From contig CM035355.1 of NCBI GenBank assembly GCA_020137815.1, positions 1,119,963 through 1,183,962 on the forward strand: DNA of 64,000 bases. Reading direction: 5' to 3'. The DNA is from Hormiphora californensis (taxonomy: Eukaryota > Ctenophora > Tentaculata > Cydippida > Pleurobrachiidae). Of the stretch, positions 1-13,400 are shown in pieces. Both the position numbers and the translations under genes were made by a program. Position 1 is the stretch's first letter; the number at the start of each line of letters is the position of its first letter. The notes below the pieces were generated by a model, which was not told the DNA's origin, searched no databases, and saw only the letters and a list, made by a program, of their open reading frames with translations.

Positions 1-1183
1 CTCAACCCATCCCCCCTAAAACATCCCCCCTAAAACTAAAACAACGGGGCCGAGCCGACAGGCCCTTAATACCAGATGAAAAAAAAACCATAAAACCATA
101 AACCATAAACCATAAACCATAAACCATAACCATAGATATTTTTAGAGTGAAAGTTTTGAAGCCCCCTGAAGTAGTAGAGAGGTGTTCTATGGCTCGTTGG
201 AAAGGTCTCGAGGTCCCGCGACGTATAGGGGGTGTGGCGATGACCATACCCAAACCTATAAGGGGTAGGACGCGAAAAACAGTCAAAATAAGGGGTATAC
301 AGAACTCGGCAATTATAAGGAGTAGAAAGGTGTTCTAGGGTGCGTTCGAAAGCTCTCGAGGTCCTAAAGTAATTGGAATGTAATTGGAAGTAACTACATG
401 TAATTAAAATGTAATAACATGTAATTAAAGGGTAATTACATGTAATTAAAAGGTCTTAATGACCCCAAATGACAATTCAGACATATTTTGACATATTTTG
501 AGGCCCTGAGACCAGCGGGTGGCCAAATTTAATCAGGTTTCGGGTCGGCTGACGTAAAAACTCCGCGTTTTGGTCGAGATTCGGGGCCTGGCAAGGCCCC
601 CCGACCCGAATATAACCCAAACTCAACTCATTCCCCCTAAAACATCCCCCCTAAAACTAAAACAACGGGGCCGAGCCGACAGGCCCTTAATACCAGATGA
701 AAAAAAACCATAAAACCATAAACCATAAACCATAACCATAGATATTTTTAGAGTGAAAGTTTTGAAGCCCCCTGAAGTAGTAGAGAGGTGTTCTATGGCT
801 CGTTGGAAAGGTCTCGAGGTCCCGCGACGTATAGGGGGTGTGGCGATGGCCATACCCAAACCTATAAGGGGTAGGACGCGAAAAACAGTCAAAATAAGGG
901 GTATACAGAACTCGGCAATTAGAAGGAGTATAAAGGTGTTCTAGGGTGCGTTCGAAAGCCCTCGAGGTGCTGAAGTAATTGGAATGTAATTGGAAGTAAT
1001 AACATGTAATTAAAATGTAATTACATGTAATTAAAGGGTAATTACATGTAATTAAAAGGTCTAAATGACCCCAAATGACAATTCAGACATATTTTGACAT
1101 ATTTGGAGGCCCTGAGACCAGCGGGTGGCAAAATTTAATCCGGTTTCGGGTCGGCTGACGTAAAAACTCCGCGTTTTGGTCGA
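1..1183. repeat. Two-copy tandem repeat of about 0.6 kb
   Basis: Bases about 27-575 recur at about 648-1183 almost unchanged. The offset is 621 bp at the left and 606 bp after a short CCATAAA microsatellite, which is longer in the first copy (about 88-134) than in the second (about 707-740). Each copy also carries an AT-rich stretch of repeated GTAATTACATGTAATTA words. Short open frames lie in both copies, but they start differently and have no recognisable domain, so I read the unit as non-coding repeat. The first copy may begin outside the window. Confidence 0.85.
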
Positions 1184-1980
1184 GGTACCTAATTATCCAA
1201 TTATCTCTCGAACCTGATGAGATAACGACTTCTGCTTGGTACCAATCGATTCTGCTGCTCATTCTACACATTTTAGTGCCCTCATTTACGTTTCTACTCC
1301 AATCCAAAGCAAAGTTGCTATTTTTGGTCAAGGCTGAAAATACAGGCAAAAAAGGGCGTGGCCATTTTGGGCACTTTCTTCACCTCGGTTGGAGTGGACA
1401 ATTTTTCTGGTGTTTCTGGGACCCCATAGGAGTACAATGCAAGTGGAAAACCTTTGTTATGTCTCAGTTCACCAATTAAGCAAAAAGTGACTGGCCTAGT
1501 ATGTTTTGGCGGTAACCAGCCGATGACCAAGCATACATATCCAAACATCGGTTGTGGGGATGGTATCCAATTGAGGATGTGATTCAAGAATGGGAATTAT
1601 TTGGTATTGGTCCTTGCATGCCATAAAACCTGTGTTTAAATTTTTATGGCAATGTGGATGTGTCCTATCGTCTTGTGTCTAATAGGAAACTGCATGAGGG
1701 TGTTCAAATTTTGGTCGTTACTCGACAGGTCTTTTTCCAACTTGCATTCTGATATTGCAACTTGAGGGTGATTTGCTGTCCTATTATAAAATTGGGGTTA
1801 ATGGAGGTGAGGTTATCTATAGTCAGTGATAGTGCAGTCTATCAAATCGAATCTTCTTCGTTACTTTGCGTTTGACTTTCCATGATTGGCCTAGGTGGGA
1901 TACGTATACTATCTGTTAAGTTTGACGCTAGGGGTAAAATGGCTCATGTCCGGGCATTTCGGTCCTATAGCAATAAGTGA
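1184..1980. other. Unique-looking non-coding stretch
   Basis: Clean sequence between the 0.6-kb duplication and the next repeat family. Only short open frames (under 95 codons) with no recognisable motif are present. I see no gene, RNA or repeat here. Confidence 0.5.
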
Positions 1981-3470
1981 CAACACATTTTCTTCTAATT
2001 TGTCAACTTTTGAGTCACCCATGCAGCTTGCTTGGTCTCCAAATAGAAGTGAAATGGATTACTGCAGGGGTATCCATGCACCCAGGAAGGCTGGCCTACT
2101 TGCAATGGTTCATATGTCAATTGTCCTGACCCCCAAAATTATTAACCCGGGTGTTACTCACCAAATCTGAGCTTAGTGCAGTTGGATTGCTGCGCCCAGT
2201 TAACTCGATAACTGGTCAAAATGTAGACAGTAGATTGTAGATGTAAATCATAGCTGCCAATAATGTAACCCAGTTAACACTAAACATATTCAAAATTTCT
2301 GATATTCGAGAGGTCCAATTGGCTGGAATGGACCGTTTTTGGCTTGAAATGTTGTAGCAGTGCAGTCCTAGCACCTGCAGCTGTGTGACTGGCTCCGGGC
2401 TGTCTGTTATGACTTATCAAGGTCTGCCGAGATCATTGCCTAATTCTAATTCACACATACTTTACTGGTATATTGTCGGCCGTCAACTGACTTTCGCTTC
2501 CAGTTTTGGTGTGGTTTAGAATTTAGAAATGATTTAATAGGAACTTGGTAGGTCATAGCACCTTTATTTTGTCTGAAGTGACAAGAGTTTTTTGTTTGTA
2601 CTCTGCTCTCTTATCTGAGCACTAAAGTGTCGTCAACAGTCAAGGCCATGTGTTAAATGTGTAATTAAAGAAACTTCTGAAGTTTTGATTCCATTTACCT
2701 AACTCCCCTCCCCCAACCCCAGGTCCTTTGAGGTCAGCATAACACGTTGCAGTTTGAACCGAAAACGCTTGGAACCTACAGAGCCTTGAACAACGGTATG
2801 TTATGATAGCAGTTTGACAACACATTTTCTTCTAATTTGTCAACTTTTGAGTCACCCATGCAGCTCGCTCGGTCTCCAAATAGAATTGAAATGGATTACT
2901 GCAGGGGTATCCATGCACCCTAGTAAGGCTGGCCTACTTGCACTAAACTTTTTGATCTGTTGAAACTGTAATGGAGTTTCAGGCTACATTCTAAACTGCT
3001 CACCTAGTAGCCAATCGTTGTGAAACCGTGAAGGGGTTTCCTGCATTATAATATTTAGAAGCACTGAATTTCTGGTTCATATGTCAATTGTCCTTGACCC
3101 CCAAAGTTATTAACCCGGGTGTTACTCACCAAATCTGAGCTTAGTGCAGTTGTCGCTGCGCCCAGTTAACTCGATGACTGGTCAAAATATAGAAAGGAGA
3201 TTATAGATTTAAATCAGAGCTGACAATTATATAATCAATTATATAAGTTAAGTAGTTAATATATTCATATGTCAATTGTCCTTGACCCCCAAAGTTATTA
3301 ACCCGGGTGTTACTCACCAAATCTGAGCTTAGTGCAGTTGTCGCTGCGCCCAGTTAACTCGATGACTGGTCACATATAGAAAGGAGATTATAGATTTAAA
3401 TCAGAGCTGACAATTATATATCCATTATATAAGTTAAGTAGTTAATATATTCAAAAATTCCGATGTTCGA
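1981..3470. repeat. Clean copies of the repeat family that fills the following 12 kb
   Basis: A block starting CAACACATTTTCTTCTAATT at 1981 recurs at about 2820. The second copy has an extra roughly 140-bp segment (2943-3080) that the first lacks. The downstream part, starting TTCATATGTCAATTGTCC, appears at about 2109, 3078 and 3267; the last two are a 189-bp tandem duplication. No coding potential is visible. These copies serve as an accurate reference for reading the corrupted ones further right. Confidence 0.8.
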
Positions 3471-4899
3471 GAGGGCCAAAATTGGGGCGGAAAATTGGCC
3501 CCGTTTTTGGGCTTAAAATTTTTTGTAGAGTCCTAGCACTGCAGCGGTGTGACGGGCTGGGGCCCCACGGGGGGGAATTCTAGGGCCCGAATTTTGGGAA
3601 AAGATGTTTCCCAAACCCCAATAAGGGGAAGTAAAAAATTTTTAAGGTAATGCTAAGAAAAGAGAGTTTGTTGGTGCTTGTTTGGTAATGCTTTAAAACC
3701 CAGCGTTGGGGGGCGGGAAAACAAAACTGGCGATTTAAGTCCGGGGCGTTTGGAAAACCCCAAACCGGGTTTTTTTAAAAGAAACGACTTTTTTTGGGTC
3801 CATTCCCCCGGGGTTTGCCCAATAGTGGGGGGTGGGATCTTTAAATCGACCAGTTGGTAGGTTGGTTGGGGGTTTTCGTGCCCCCCAGCCCCCGTTGGAC
3901 TGTTTTTTGGGGGGTTCCCCAAAAGGGGGAAAATGAGAAGTTAAAAACCCTTTTTCCCCGGGAATTTCCAAACGCCCCCCTCTTTTTTCCCTTTTGGGAA
4001 TCAGTTACACATTAGTTTGAAAACCCAAAAATATAGGGGGCCCTCAGCCCAAGTCGGTTGTTGGGGGTTAAAAAATTTGGGAAATTAAAAGGCTGCCAAT
4101 TGGGGGGTTTGCATTTTGAAATTTTATCATGAAACCCAAAAATTCACGAGGATTTGGGTTTTAGGCCCAAAAAAGAAAGGGTGTACAAAAGGGGGAAGGT
4201 TTAAGACTCTGAAAAACCCCCCCCCCACCACCGGCCCCGGGGGGTTTTTTGTGATAAAAAAAAATTTTTTAAAAATTTAACCCCAAAAAAACGAGGTTCC
4301 CAAATATCTTGGCCTAAAACTTTGCAGATGGGGCATGTTTAAAACACAAAGTTGGTAAAAATTTTCAGATTTTTTGTAAAAAATTCTTTTCAGGTTTGGG
4401 AAAAAAATTTGGGTTCTTTCTTTTCAATCAGGGGGCAATTTGACTTCAATTTTAAATTAGAAATTTTTGGCCCAAGGATTTCTTGCTAAATGCGCCCAAA
4501 AGGGAAGCCGAAACGGCCCCCACAAAAACTAAGGGTTAAATTGATCTCCAAACCCCAGTAAACTTTCCACACCTTTCCCCAAGGGGGCCCTTTTTTTTTC
4601 CACGTGCCGCCCTTTTTTTCCCCCTTTTTTTTGGGAGGGGCTTACAAATTTGTGTAATTTGGTTCGAAAAGGGTTTCGGGCTTAAAGAAAAAAATTAAGT
4701 TTTAAAAACGGAATGAACTTTTTTCTTTTCTTCAATAAGGGGTCTTTTGACTCCAAAATTTCAAAAAAATGTTTTTGGAAAATCAATAAAACTATCAAAG
4801 GGGGTGGGGTTTCAATTGGAAAAAAATTAATTGACCGGGGGCCCCCGAGGGAAAGATAAACATTATAGGGATTGAAAAACCAGCCCCATGGATAGTTTT

Positions 4900-6030
4900 C
4901 AAATTATGAAATCTGGTCCACTGGGCCCAGGGAAATAAATTCACATTAAAAAGGATTTTGGCCCCCACCCAGGATCGGATCACTTTTTTGGGGGATCGGC
5001 CCCCAAACCCAGGGGACCCAAAATAAAATTTAACAGGGATCTTTTTCCACCCCCCAGGGATCGCCCCCAAATTTAAAGGGAGTGACCCAAACCCCCCCAT
5101 AGATCAGATCAAATTGTAGGGATTTTATCCCCCCCCGTAGGATCGGGATCTCTTTTTAGGAATCTGTTTCCACCACCCAAATGGACCCAGATAAATTTTT
5201 AGAAATTGGTCCCCCCAGCCCTATAAAAGATAACATTAAAAAAGTTTTGGCCCAAACACCCGGGGGAATCAGAAAAATTAAAGGATCTGGTCCCCCCTTT
5301 GGGACCCAGATCCCCTTTTGGGGACGGGGGTCCCCCAAAACCCCAGGGTCAGCCTCCCAGGGATTTTCCCAAAAACCCCCATGGATCAGATAAAAATTAA
5401 AGGGGGCTGTTTCCCCAAACCCCAGGGAAATCAAAACACATTGTAGGGTTCTGTCCCCCCCGTAGGGAAATCAGTTTCTCTTTTTGGGAAAACTGTTTCA
5501 AAACCCCCCCTGGACCCGTCACATTAAGTTTCGGAAAAAACCCCGGGATCAGATCCCTTTGGTAGGGATCTGATCCACCACCTTTTGGACCCGTTTCCCT
5601 CATTTTGGGAAAAAACGATCTAAAACCCCGGATCAGAAAAATTTAAAGATTCTGATCCACCCCCCCCATGGATCAGATACATTAAAAAGTTTCCACCACC
5701 CCATGGTAAGTCCCATTTTTAAGGAAATGACCCTTTAACCCAGGGTAGTCCCTTTTTAAAGGGATTGATCCCCCCCCCCTTTGGTTCAGATCCCCGTTTA
5801 AGGATCTGATCCCCCCAAAACCCGGGTTTGATAACAAATAGGGACTGACCCACCATCCCATGAACGGCCCCACATAACAGGGATCTTACCCAATCCCCAA
5901 AATGGATCAGATCAATTTTTGGGGAGTGTCCCCCCCCATGGACAAAACCATTTAAGGGATCGGATCCTAGCCCATGGATAAAAAAAGACTTTTATAGGGG
6001 CGATCCCCCCCCCAGGGGATAGAAAAACCC
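4900..6030 (-). repeat. GATC-rich satellite, left arm
   Basis: Short degenerate units of about 35-50 bp, built of GGATCTGATCCACCACCCATG followed by GATCAGATCACATTTTAA, repeat throughout. The orientation is opposite to that of the block starting at about 6060. Unit boundaries are blurred by the same base-run corruption seen around it. Confidence 0.65.
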
Positions 6031-6059
6031 CCCTTTTTTAAGAGAGGTAGAGGGTGGGA

Positions 6060-7450
6060 TCAATCCAAAAAAGGTGATTTGACCCATGGGGGTGGCCATT
6101 TTCTTAAAATGTGATTGATCCATGAGCTGGGGGTTTTAAGATCCTGTAATGTTTTGACCCATTTTGAGGGGATCAGATCCCTAAAATGAGTATGTTTCCA
6201 AAACGGTTGGATCGGGATCCATCCCGGGACCCTAAATCCATGGGGTGGGGGATCAGCCCCCTTAATTTGATATGATCCAGGGGGGGATGGATAAGACCCT
6301 TTTTGGTATTGACCCAAGGGGTTTGGGGGCCCGACCCAAAAGGGTGACTGATAAATGGGGGGGGGACCAGACCTTTTATAATGTGATTGCCCCAAGTGCG
6401 GGTGGATAAGATCTCTAAAATGGATTGATTTTCCTGGTGGGGACAGATCCCTACAAGTGTTTGGCCCCGGGGGGGTGGTGGATAACCCCCTTAAATTTTG
6501 GACTGATCCATGGGGGGGGCCCAGACCCTTTATAATTGATTTTGCCAAGTGCGGGGGGATTAGATCCTTTAAGTGATCAAACCCCCGGGGTTTGGCGGGG
6601 TAGATCCCTCCCCCAAAGGTGATTTTACCCCTGGGGTGGGGGAAATAGCCCTTTTAATTTGATTTGTCGGGGGGTGTTTGGTAAGCCCCTTTGTTTTGTG
6701 GGGGACAAGACCCTTTAAAAAGGGTGATCTGACCCCATGGGGGGGGACCAGATCTTATAATGGGACCCCTTTTGACCCAAAGGGGTGGGGGGGACCAGAT
6801 TTCTAAATTGGGGGGAAAATTGATCCATTTTGCTGGTGGACCCCGGACCCCAAAATGAGATCTGTCAGGGGGGTTGGGGGGAAATAAGATCGATAAATAC
6901 GGTGGGGGATCAGCTCCCTTTAATTTAAATTCTGATCCAGGGGGGGGGAGGGGATTTAAGACCCCTGTTAGTGATTTTGCTCCATGGGTTTTGGTGGCCC
7001 CACCCTTTAAAATGTGTCTGATGGGGGGGGGAACCAGATTTTTTAAAATGTGATCTGCCCTTGCTTGGTGGATTAGACCTTTTAAGGATCTGATCCGGTG
7101 TGGTGGATAAGTTTTCCCAAAAATGAATTGATCCATTGCTGGGGTGGTCAAAATTCTCTAAATGGATCTGTCCAACGGTGGGGGGGGGATCAGATCCCTA
7201 AAATTTTGGGGACTAAATCCAGGGGTGGGGATCAGACCCCCTTTTATTTGATCGTCCATGGGGTGAGGATAAGATCCCTTTTTTATGTGATTGACAAGGT
7301 TGGTGGACCAGGTCCTAAAATTTTGATCGGTCCATGGGTGGGGGGGAAAAAGATCTTATAATTGATCTGATCCATTTTTGGCTGGTGAATTACCCCCCTG
7401 TAATGTGATTTGTCCATCGGGTTGGGGGTTCAGATTCCCAAATTTTTGGG
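6060..7450 (+). repeat. GATC-rich satellite, right arm (inverted)
   Basis: The same unit as at 4.9-6.03 kb but reverse-complemented, reading CATGGGGTGGTGGATCAGATC then CCTTAAAATGTGATCTGATC. Open frames on the minus strand (up to 165 codons, Pro-rich) simply follow the satellite and are not genes. Confidence 0.65.
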
Positions 7451-10400
7451 GTTCCCCCCCCCCCCCTTTTTAAAATTTTATTGTTTTGAAAAACACTTTA
7501 TTAATTTCTGGGTAAAATGACCCCCTGATTGAGAAAATGAAAAAAGTTCTTTCCATTTCTTTAAAAATTTGTTTTTGGAGTTTTTAAGCCAAAAATTTTT
7601 GGCAAATTAACTTAACATTGTGTAGGCCATTTCCCCAAAAATTTTAAAACCTTTCAGATGTCGGAAGGGGGCAAAAACTAGGCCATTTTGGCGAGGGGGG
7701 GGAATGTCCTGATGGCTTTGGAGATCAAAATCACCTTTGGTTTGTGGTGGTCCTTTTTTGGCCCCGGGTTGGTAAAATTTTTAGCAGTAATCGATGCCAA
7801 ACCCTTTTTAAAATTTAAATTGAAGTAAAATTTCCCTTTCCTGATTGAGAGAAAAAACAAAGTTCATTCCAGTCATGAAAATGAATTTTGAGTTAAAGGT
7901 TTAAAATTTTGGGACCAATTTGGGTTTTTATCTGTAAAGCCAAACCTGAAAGTTTTAAAAGCTTTTAAATTATCGGGAAAAGTCGTTTTTGGGGGGTTAA
8001 TTTCAAAAATTTTTTCCCGTAACTCCCAAAAACCCTCGGGCCGGGTTTTCCCCGGGGATTAAAATTTCATTTTGGAAAATTTTGCAAAAATTGGGCCCTA
8101 CCAACCATGATCCGTAAAGGGACTTTTGGAAACTGTTAAATTTAAAAAAACCCCCCCCAAAAATAGGCATTCCCAAGTCCTGTCCCCCTCCCACCTTATT
8201 ATTTTTTTGGATGGAAACCCCCTATTTAAACCCAAGGTATTTCCTTCAACTAAACACCGCCAGGATTTGGGCCCCAAAAGGGCCAGGGGGTTTTTTAAAG
8301 AAAATTTTGTTCCCCATTACCAAAAATTCCCCCCCCCCAACCCAGGCCCTTTGGGGGAAAAAAAACCGCCGCTTTTTGGGGTTGGGAAAAAAATTTGGCC
8401 CCCCTAAAAGACCCTTTGGGAAACAAGGGGTTTTTTGTTATGATAGCATTTTGGAAAAACACATTTTTTTTAAATTTTAAACTTTTAAAGTCAAAAAATG
8501 CGGGCCGCTCGCTCCCCCAAATAAAATTTTAAAAAGGGGTTTAAAGGGCAGGGGATCCTTTGCCCCATGGGAAGGCGGCCCTATTTGCACAAAAATTTTT
8601 TTGATCTTTTTAAAAACTGTAATGGGGTTTGGGCTACATTTCAAAAATGCTCCCCTAGTACCCCCAATGTTGTAAAAACCGGGGGGAAGGGGTTTTTGCA
8701 ATTTTTAATAAAAATTAGAAGCACTGAATTTTTGGTTCATAGGTCTTTCCTTCCCCCCAAAATTTAAACCCCCGGGTTTTCCTCAAAAAAACTGAGTTAG
8801 TGAAGGGGGTCGCTGCCCCCAGTTAACTCATGATGGCCCAAAAAAAAAAGAAAGGAGTTTAAAAGATTTAAATAAAGAGCTGACAATTTTTTAAATAAAT
8901 TTATAAATTTAAGTAGTTAAAATTCAAAAACCGATTTTCGAGGGGGTCCAATTCCCTTGGGGGAATTGGACCGTTTTTGGGCCTTGAAATTTTTTAGCAG
9001 CCCCGCACCTGCAGCTGTGGGGATGGCCCCGGGGCCCACGGGGTTTTATGGCGAAATTCTTTTAAAATGTGTTTACCCCACCCAATAATGGGAATGTAAA
9101 AAGAAAAAGTTAATGCTAAAGCCCGAGAGCTTTGTTGGCGGGGGGTGTTCGGGTTTAAGGCTTTGGGAACCCAAGCGCATTCCCGGGGGCGGCAACAAAA
9201 ACTGGCGGTAGTGGGGGATTGAAAACCAAAAAACCGGCTATTTTGTTAAAGAAGGGGGGGGGGGGGAAGGGTAGGGCCCCTCCCGGGCCCGGGCCCAAAT
9301 AGGGGGGTTGGGATGTCAATGGGCCCCAGTTGGTGGGTTTTGGGGGCGGTTCTGTGTCCCGGGCGCCGTTGGACGGTTTTTGGGGTTCACCTTTAAGGGA
9401 CAATGAGAAGCTTAAACAACTTTACAGACTCCTAACGTCCCCCTAAGGGGCCCTTTTTTGGGACCCGTTTTTAAAACAATTTTCCCAAACCCAAAATTGT
9501 GGGCTATGGGCGGCGATTGGTAAAGTTAAAAAAAATTGGGAAAAAAAAAGGCCCCAAAGCCCTTTGTACCCCCCCCAAACCTTTTAATCTTTTGGGGGAA
9601 AAAAAACCCCCTATTTAAACCCATGTATTTTTTCAACAAACCCCGCCGGGATTGGCCCAAGGCCGGGGGTTTTTTTAAAGGAAAAAGGAAAAATTTTTTT
9701 ATTCCTTTCCCCAAAATCCCCCCCCAACCCCGGGTCCTTGAGGTAAACAACCACCCCGGGGTTTGGTTGAAACAGGGGGAAACCCTAAGACCCTTAAAAA
9801 AACCGGTATTTTGTAGCTTTTGAAAAAAAAATTTTTCTTTTTTTTGTCAATTTTTTGAGCCCCCCAATCCCCGCTCGGGTTTTCCCCAAAATAAAATTAA
9901 AAGGGGGTTTATGAGGGGTACCAGGAAACCCTAGTAAGGGGGGCCTATTGCACTAAACTTTTATCTTTTGGGAAACGGTAATGGGGTTTTCCCGGGGGGC
10001 CCCCCCTTCTAAACTGCTCCCAGTACCCAAAATTTTTAAAAACCCCGGGGGGTTTTTCCCTTTGGATTAAAATTTTTTAAGAAGCATAAATTTTTTGGTT
10101 TCATTGCCCAATGTCCTTGCCCCCCGGGGGGTTCCTCCCCAAAATTGAGTTAGGGCATTTGGATCGTTTGCCCCCCGTTAACTCGATAAGGGTTTCCAAA
10201 ATAAGAAAGGAGTTATAGATTTAATGGAGTTTTACAATTTTTAAATAATTATATAAAGTAAATTTAATTTTTAAATATTTTCCCAAAAATTCCGATTTTT
10301 CGAGAGGCCCATTGGCGGAATTGGACCTTTTTTGGTTTTGAAATTTTTGGGGCAGCCCTCGCACCGCAGCTTTTGTGACGGGGTTCCGGGCCCGAGATCT

Positions 10401-13400
10401 TATGGCGAATTCTTTTTAACTGGGGTTTTCCCAAACCACAAAAATGGGAAGGTAAAAATTTGTAAAAAAAATGCAACCCAAAAGGGGAGAGTTTTGGTTC
10501 GGCGGAGTTTCTGGTAAGCTTTGAAAAGGCGCGCTTTTCCCGGGGGGGCGGCAAAAAAAAGGGGAGGGGGGCGGGGCCCGTTTGGGAAAAACCAAAACCG
10601 GGTTACTTGTAAAGCCCACGACGGGGAAAGGAAATTCCCCCCGGGTCCCCCCCAAAAAAGGGGAGGTGGGATCTTTAAATCGACCAGTTGGTGGGTTTGG
10701 GTTGGGGTTTCTGTGTCACCAGCCCCTTTGGGAAATTTGGTTTTTTGGGGGTTCACCAAAAGGGGGGAAAATGAGAAGTTTCAAAACCTTTACGGACTCC
10801 AAAGGGCCCCCTCATTTTTCCCCAATTTGAACCGTTTAACAGATTTTCCCAAACCCAAAATTAGGGGGGTTTAAGTCAAGTGAGGGGTTTTGAATTTAAA
10901 AAAAAATTTTGGGGAAAATTTAAAAAGGATCCCAAATTTTTTTTGTACCTCTCCCCCTTATTTCCCGGGGGTGAAAAACCCCTATTTAACAATGTATTTC
11001 TTTTTCAAAAACCCACCCCCCGGACGGGCCCCAAAAGGGGCCGGGTTTTTTTGTTTTTGGGGAAAATTTTTGTTCCCTTTTACCTAACCCCCCCCCAAAA
11101 ACCCCAAAAGGCCCTTTTGGGAGGAAAACCTCCCATGCCGCTTTTTTGGCGTTGCCAAAACCCCTTGGGAAATTAACGGGGGCGCCTTGAACCAAAAGGG
11201 GGTTTATGTTTAATGATAGCCAAAGTTTGAAAACAAATTTTTTCTTCTAATTTTTTCACCTTTTGAGTTCCCCCCATGCAGCTCGCTCGCCTCAAAAATA
11301 GTTTAAAATGGTTTACGCAGGGCCCAGGGAAACCCTAGTAAGGGGGGCCCCTTTTGCACTAAAAATTTGATTTTGGTTTTGAAACTGAAAGGGGAGTTTA
11401 AGGCCCTTTTAAAAAAAGGGCTCCCCTGGGTACCCCAATCGTTGGGGAAAAACCGGGGGAAGGGGTTTCCTCCCATTATAATTTTAGCGCACAAATTTTT
11501 GGGTTTCATAAGTAATGCCCTTGGGCCCCCCAAAAGTTATTTCACCAGGGGGTTTACCCCACCAAAATCGGGGGCTTGGGTTGCATTTGTCGCGCGCCCC
11601 CCGGGGGTTTAAAATTGGGGGAAAGGGTTTCAAAATATAAAAAAGGGGGTTTATAAAATTTAAAACAGAGTTTGAAAATTTTTAAAATCCAATTTAATAA
11701 ATTTAAAAGGGAGGTTAATTTTTCCCAAAAATTTCCGATGTTGGGAGAGGCCCCCAATTTTGGCTGAAAGGGAAACCGGGGTTTTTGATTGTTGGATTAG
11801 ACTGAATTGTTTGACGGCAGGGGAGAAAACAAACCGAAAACCCTAAAACACCTCAAAAAAAGGGGCAAAAATTGTAAAGGAAGGGCTAAGCCAGGAAAAT
11901 TTTTGGGGGGTTTGGGAGGGTTTTTAAGGGTTTGACACGGGCCCGCCACCCCCCAAAATGGGAAAATCGGTAACCCCCAAAACCGGGGAAAAATTGTAAA
12001 GAAAAGCGGGAGGGCCTTTGGGTCCCCCCCAAATAAAAAATTTAAAAAGTTTAAAGGGGGGGGTTTGTTCCCCAAGGGGGGGAATTTTTTGGGGGCAAAG
12101 GGACAAGAAACCCGAAAGACCTTAAAGAAACCCCTTTCCCCCCGGGAAGGGAAAGGTTTTTAAACCAAATATGGGGAAAGGGCCAAAAGGAGGGAAGAAA
12201 CAAAGGGAAACCCCAAAAGGCGGGCCAAGGTCCGGCCCCCCCAAATTTAGAAACCCCAGGAAAGGAACCCAAAAAACCAGGAATTTGGGAAAACAAAGGC
12301 CAGGTGTTTGGGCCGCCCTTTTAAAAAACCAACCAATCCCTCCCCAAACCCAAGGGCCCTTGGGAAAATTACGGGTGTTTAAAAGTTTGTGAAAAACCGG
12401 GGGCAAAAGATTTTTGGGGCCGGTTTTGACCGGGTTTGGGGAAAATTTTTTTTCAATTTGGGCAAAGGGAAAAGTTCCACCCAAGCCCCTCCCCTCGGTT
12501 ACCTTTTTGAAAGGGGTTTTTTAACTGGCAAAAAAAGGGGGCCCCTAGTAAGGGCTTGGTTTGAATTAAACTTTTAAAATTTAAAAAAAAGGGAAAAGGG
12601 GTTTCCATTTATTACCTGGAAAACCCTAAAAACCAAATTTTTCCTTTTAAAACCCGGGCCCGGAAGGGGCCATGTTTATTAAGAAAAAAATTTTGGGTTC
12701 CCATTTCCAATTTTCCCCCCCCAACCCCGGGTTTTATCAACAAACGCGCTTTTTAAATTTAAAACCTGGGAAACCCCCAGGGTAAAAAAAGGGGATTTAG
12801 TTTTAAACGGGTTTACCCTTTTTTCTTTAATTTGTAAAATTTTATTCCCCCAAATTCCAGCCCGTTGGGGGCCCCAAAATGTTAAAAATTTTACCGGGGT
12901 TAAAATGTTGAAAGGGGTCCTACCCCACTCGCTGTTAAAACTGGAAGGGGTTTAGGCAACTTTTTGAAAACCTGAAGGTTTTTAAAAAACCCCTCCGGGG
13001 TTTTTCCTTGTAAAAAATTTGGGAAGCCCCGAATTTTGGGGTTCAAGGGAAGGGGGTTTGGGTTTTAAAATTGAGTGGGCAGGGCGCTTGGGGGGCGGAA
13101 AAAAAAAGGGGGTTGGGGGGGGTTTTAAAAAAAAGGTTTACTTTAAAAAAATTTTTGGGTAAAAAATAACCCCCCCCAAAAATTGGGGAGGGGGAATTGA
13201 ATGAATTGGGGAGGTTTTTGGGGAAAAGGGTTTAGGGTCAACCCGCCCTTTTGGGGGAATGGGGGGTTTTGGGGAACCTTTAACGGGACAAAAAAAAGGG
13301 AAATTAAAAATTTAAAGAATCTAACCCCCCCAAATTGGGGGTTTCCATTTGTTCTGGGAAATTTAAAACCGGATTTGGGGCCAAACCCAAAACTTGGCAG

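Noticed and set aside
6060-7151. Two 160-codon minus-strand frames
   Set aside because: They are Pro-rich translations of the GATC satellite.
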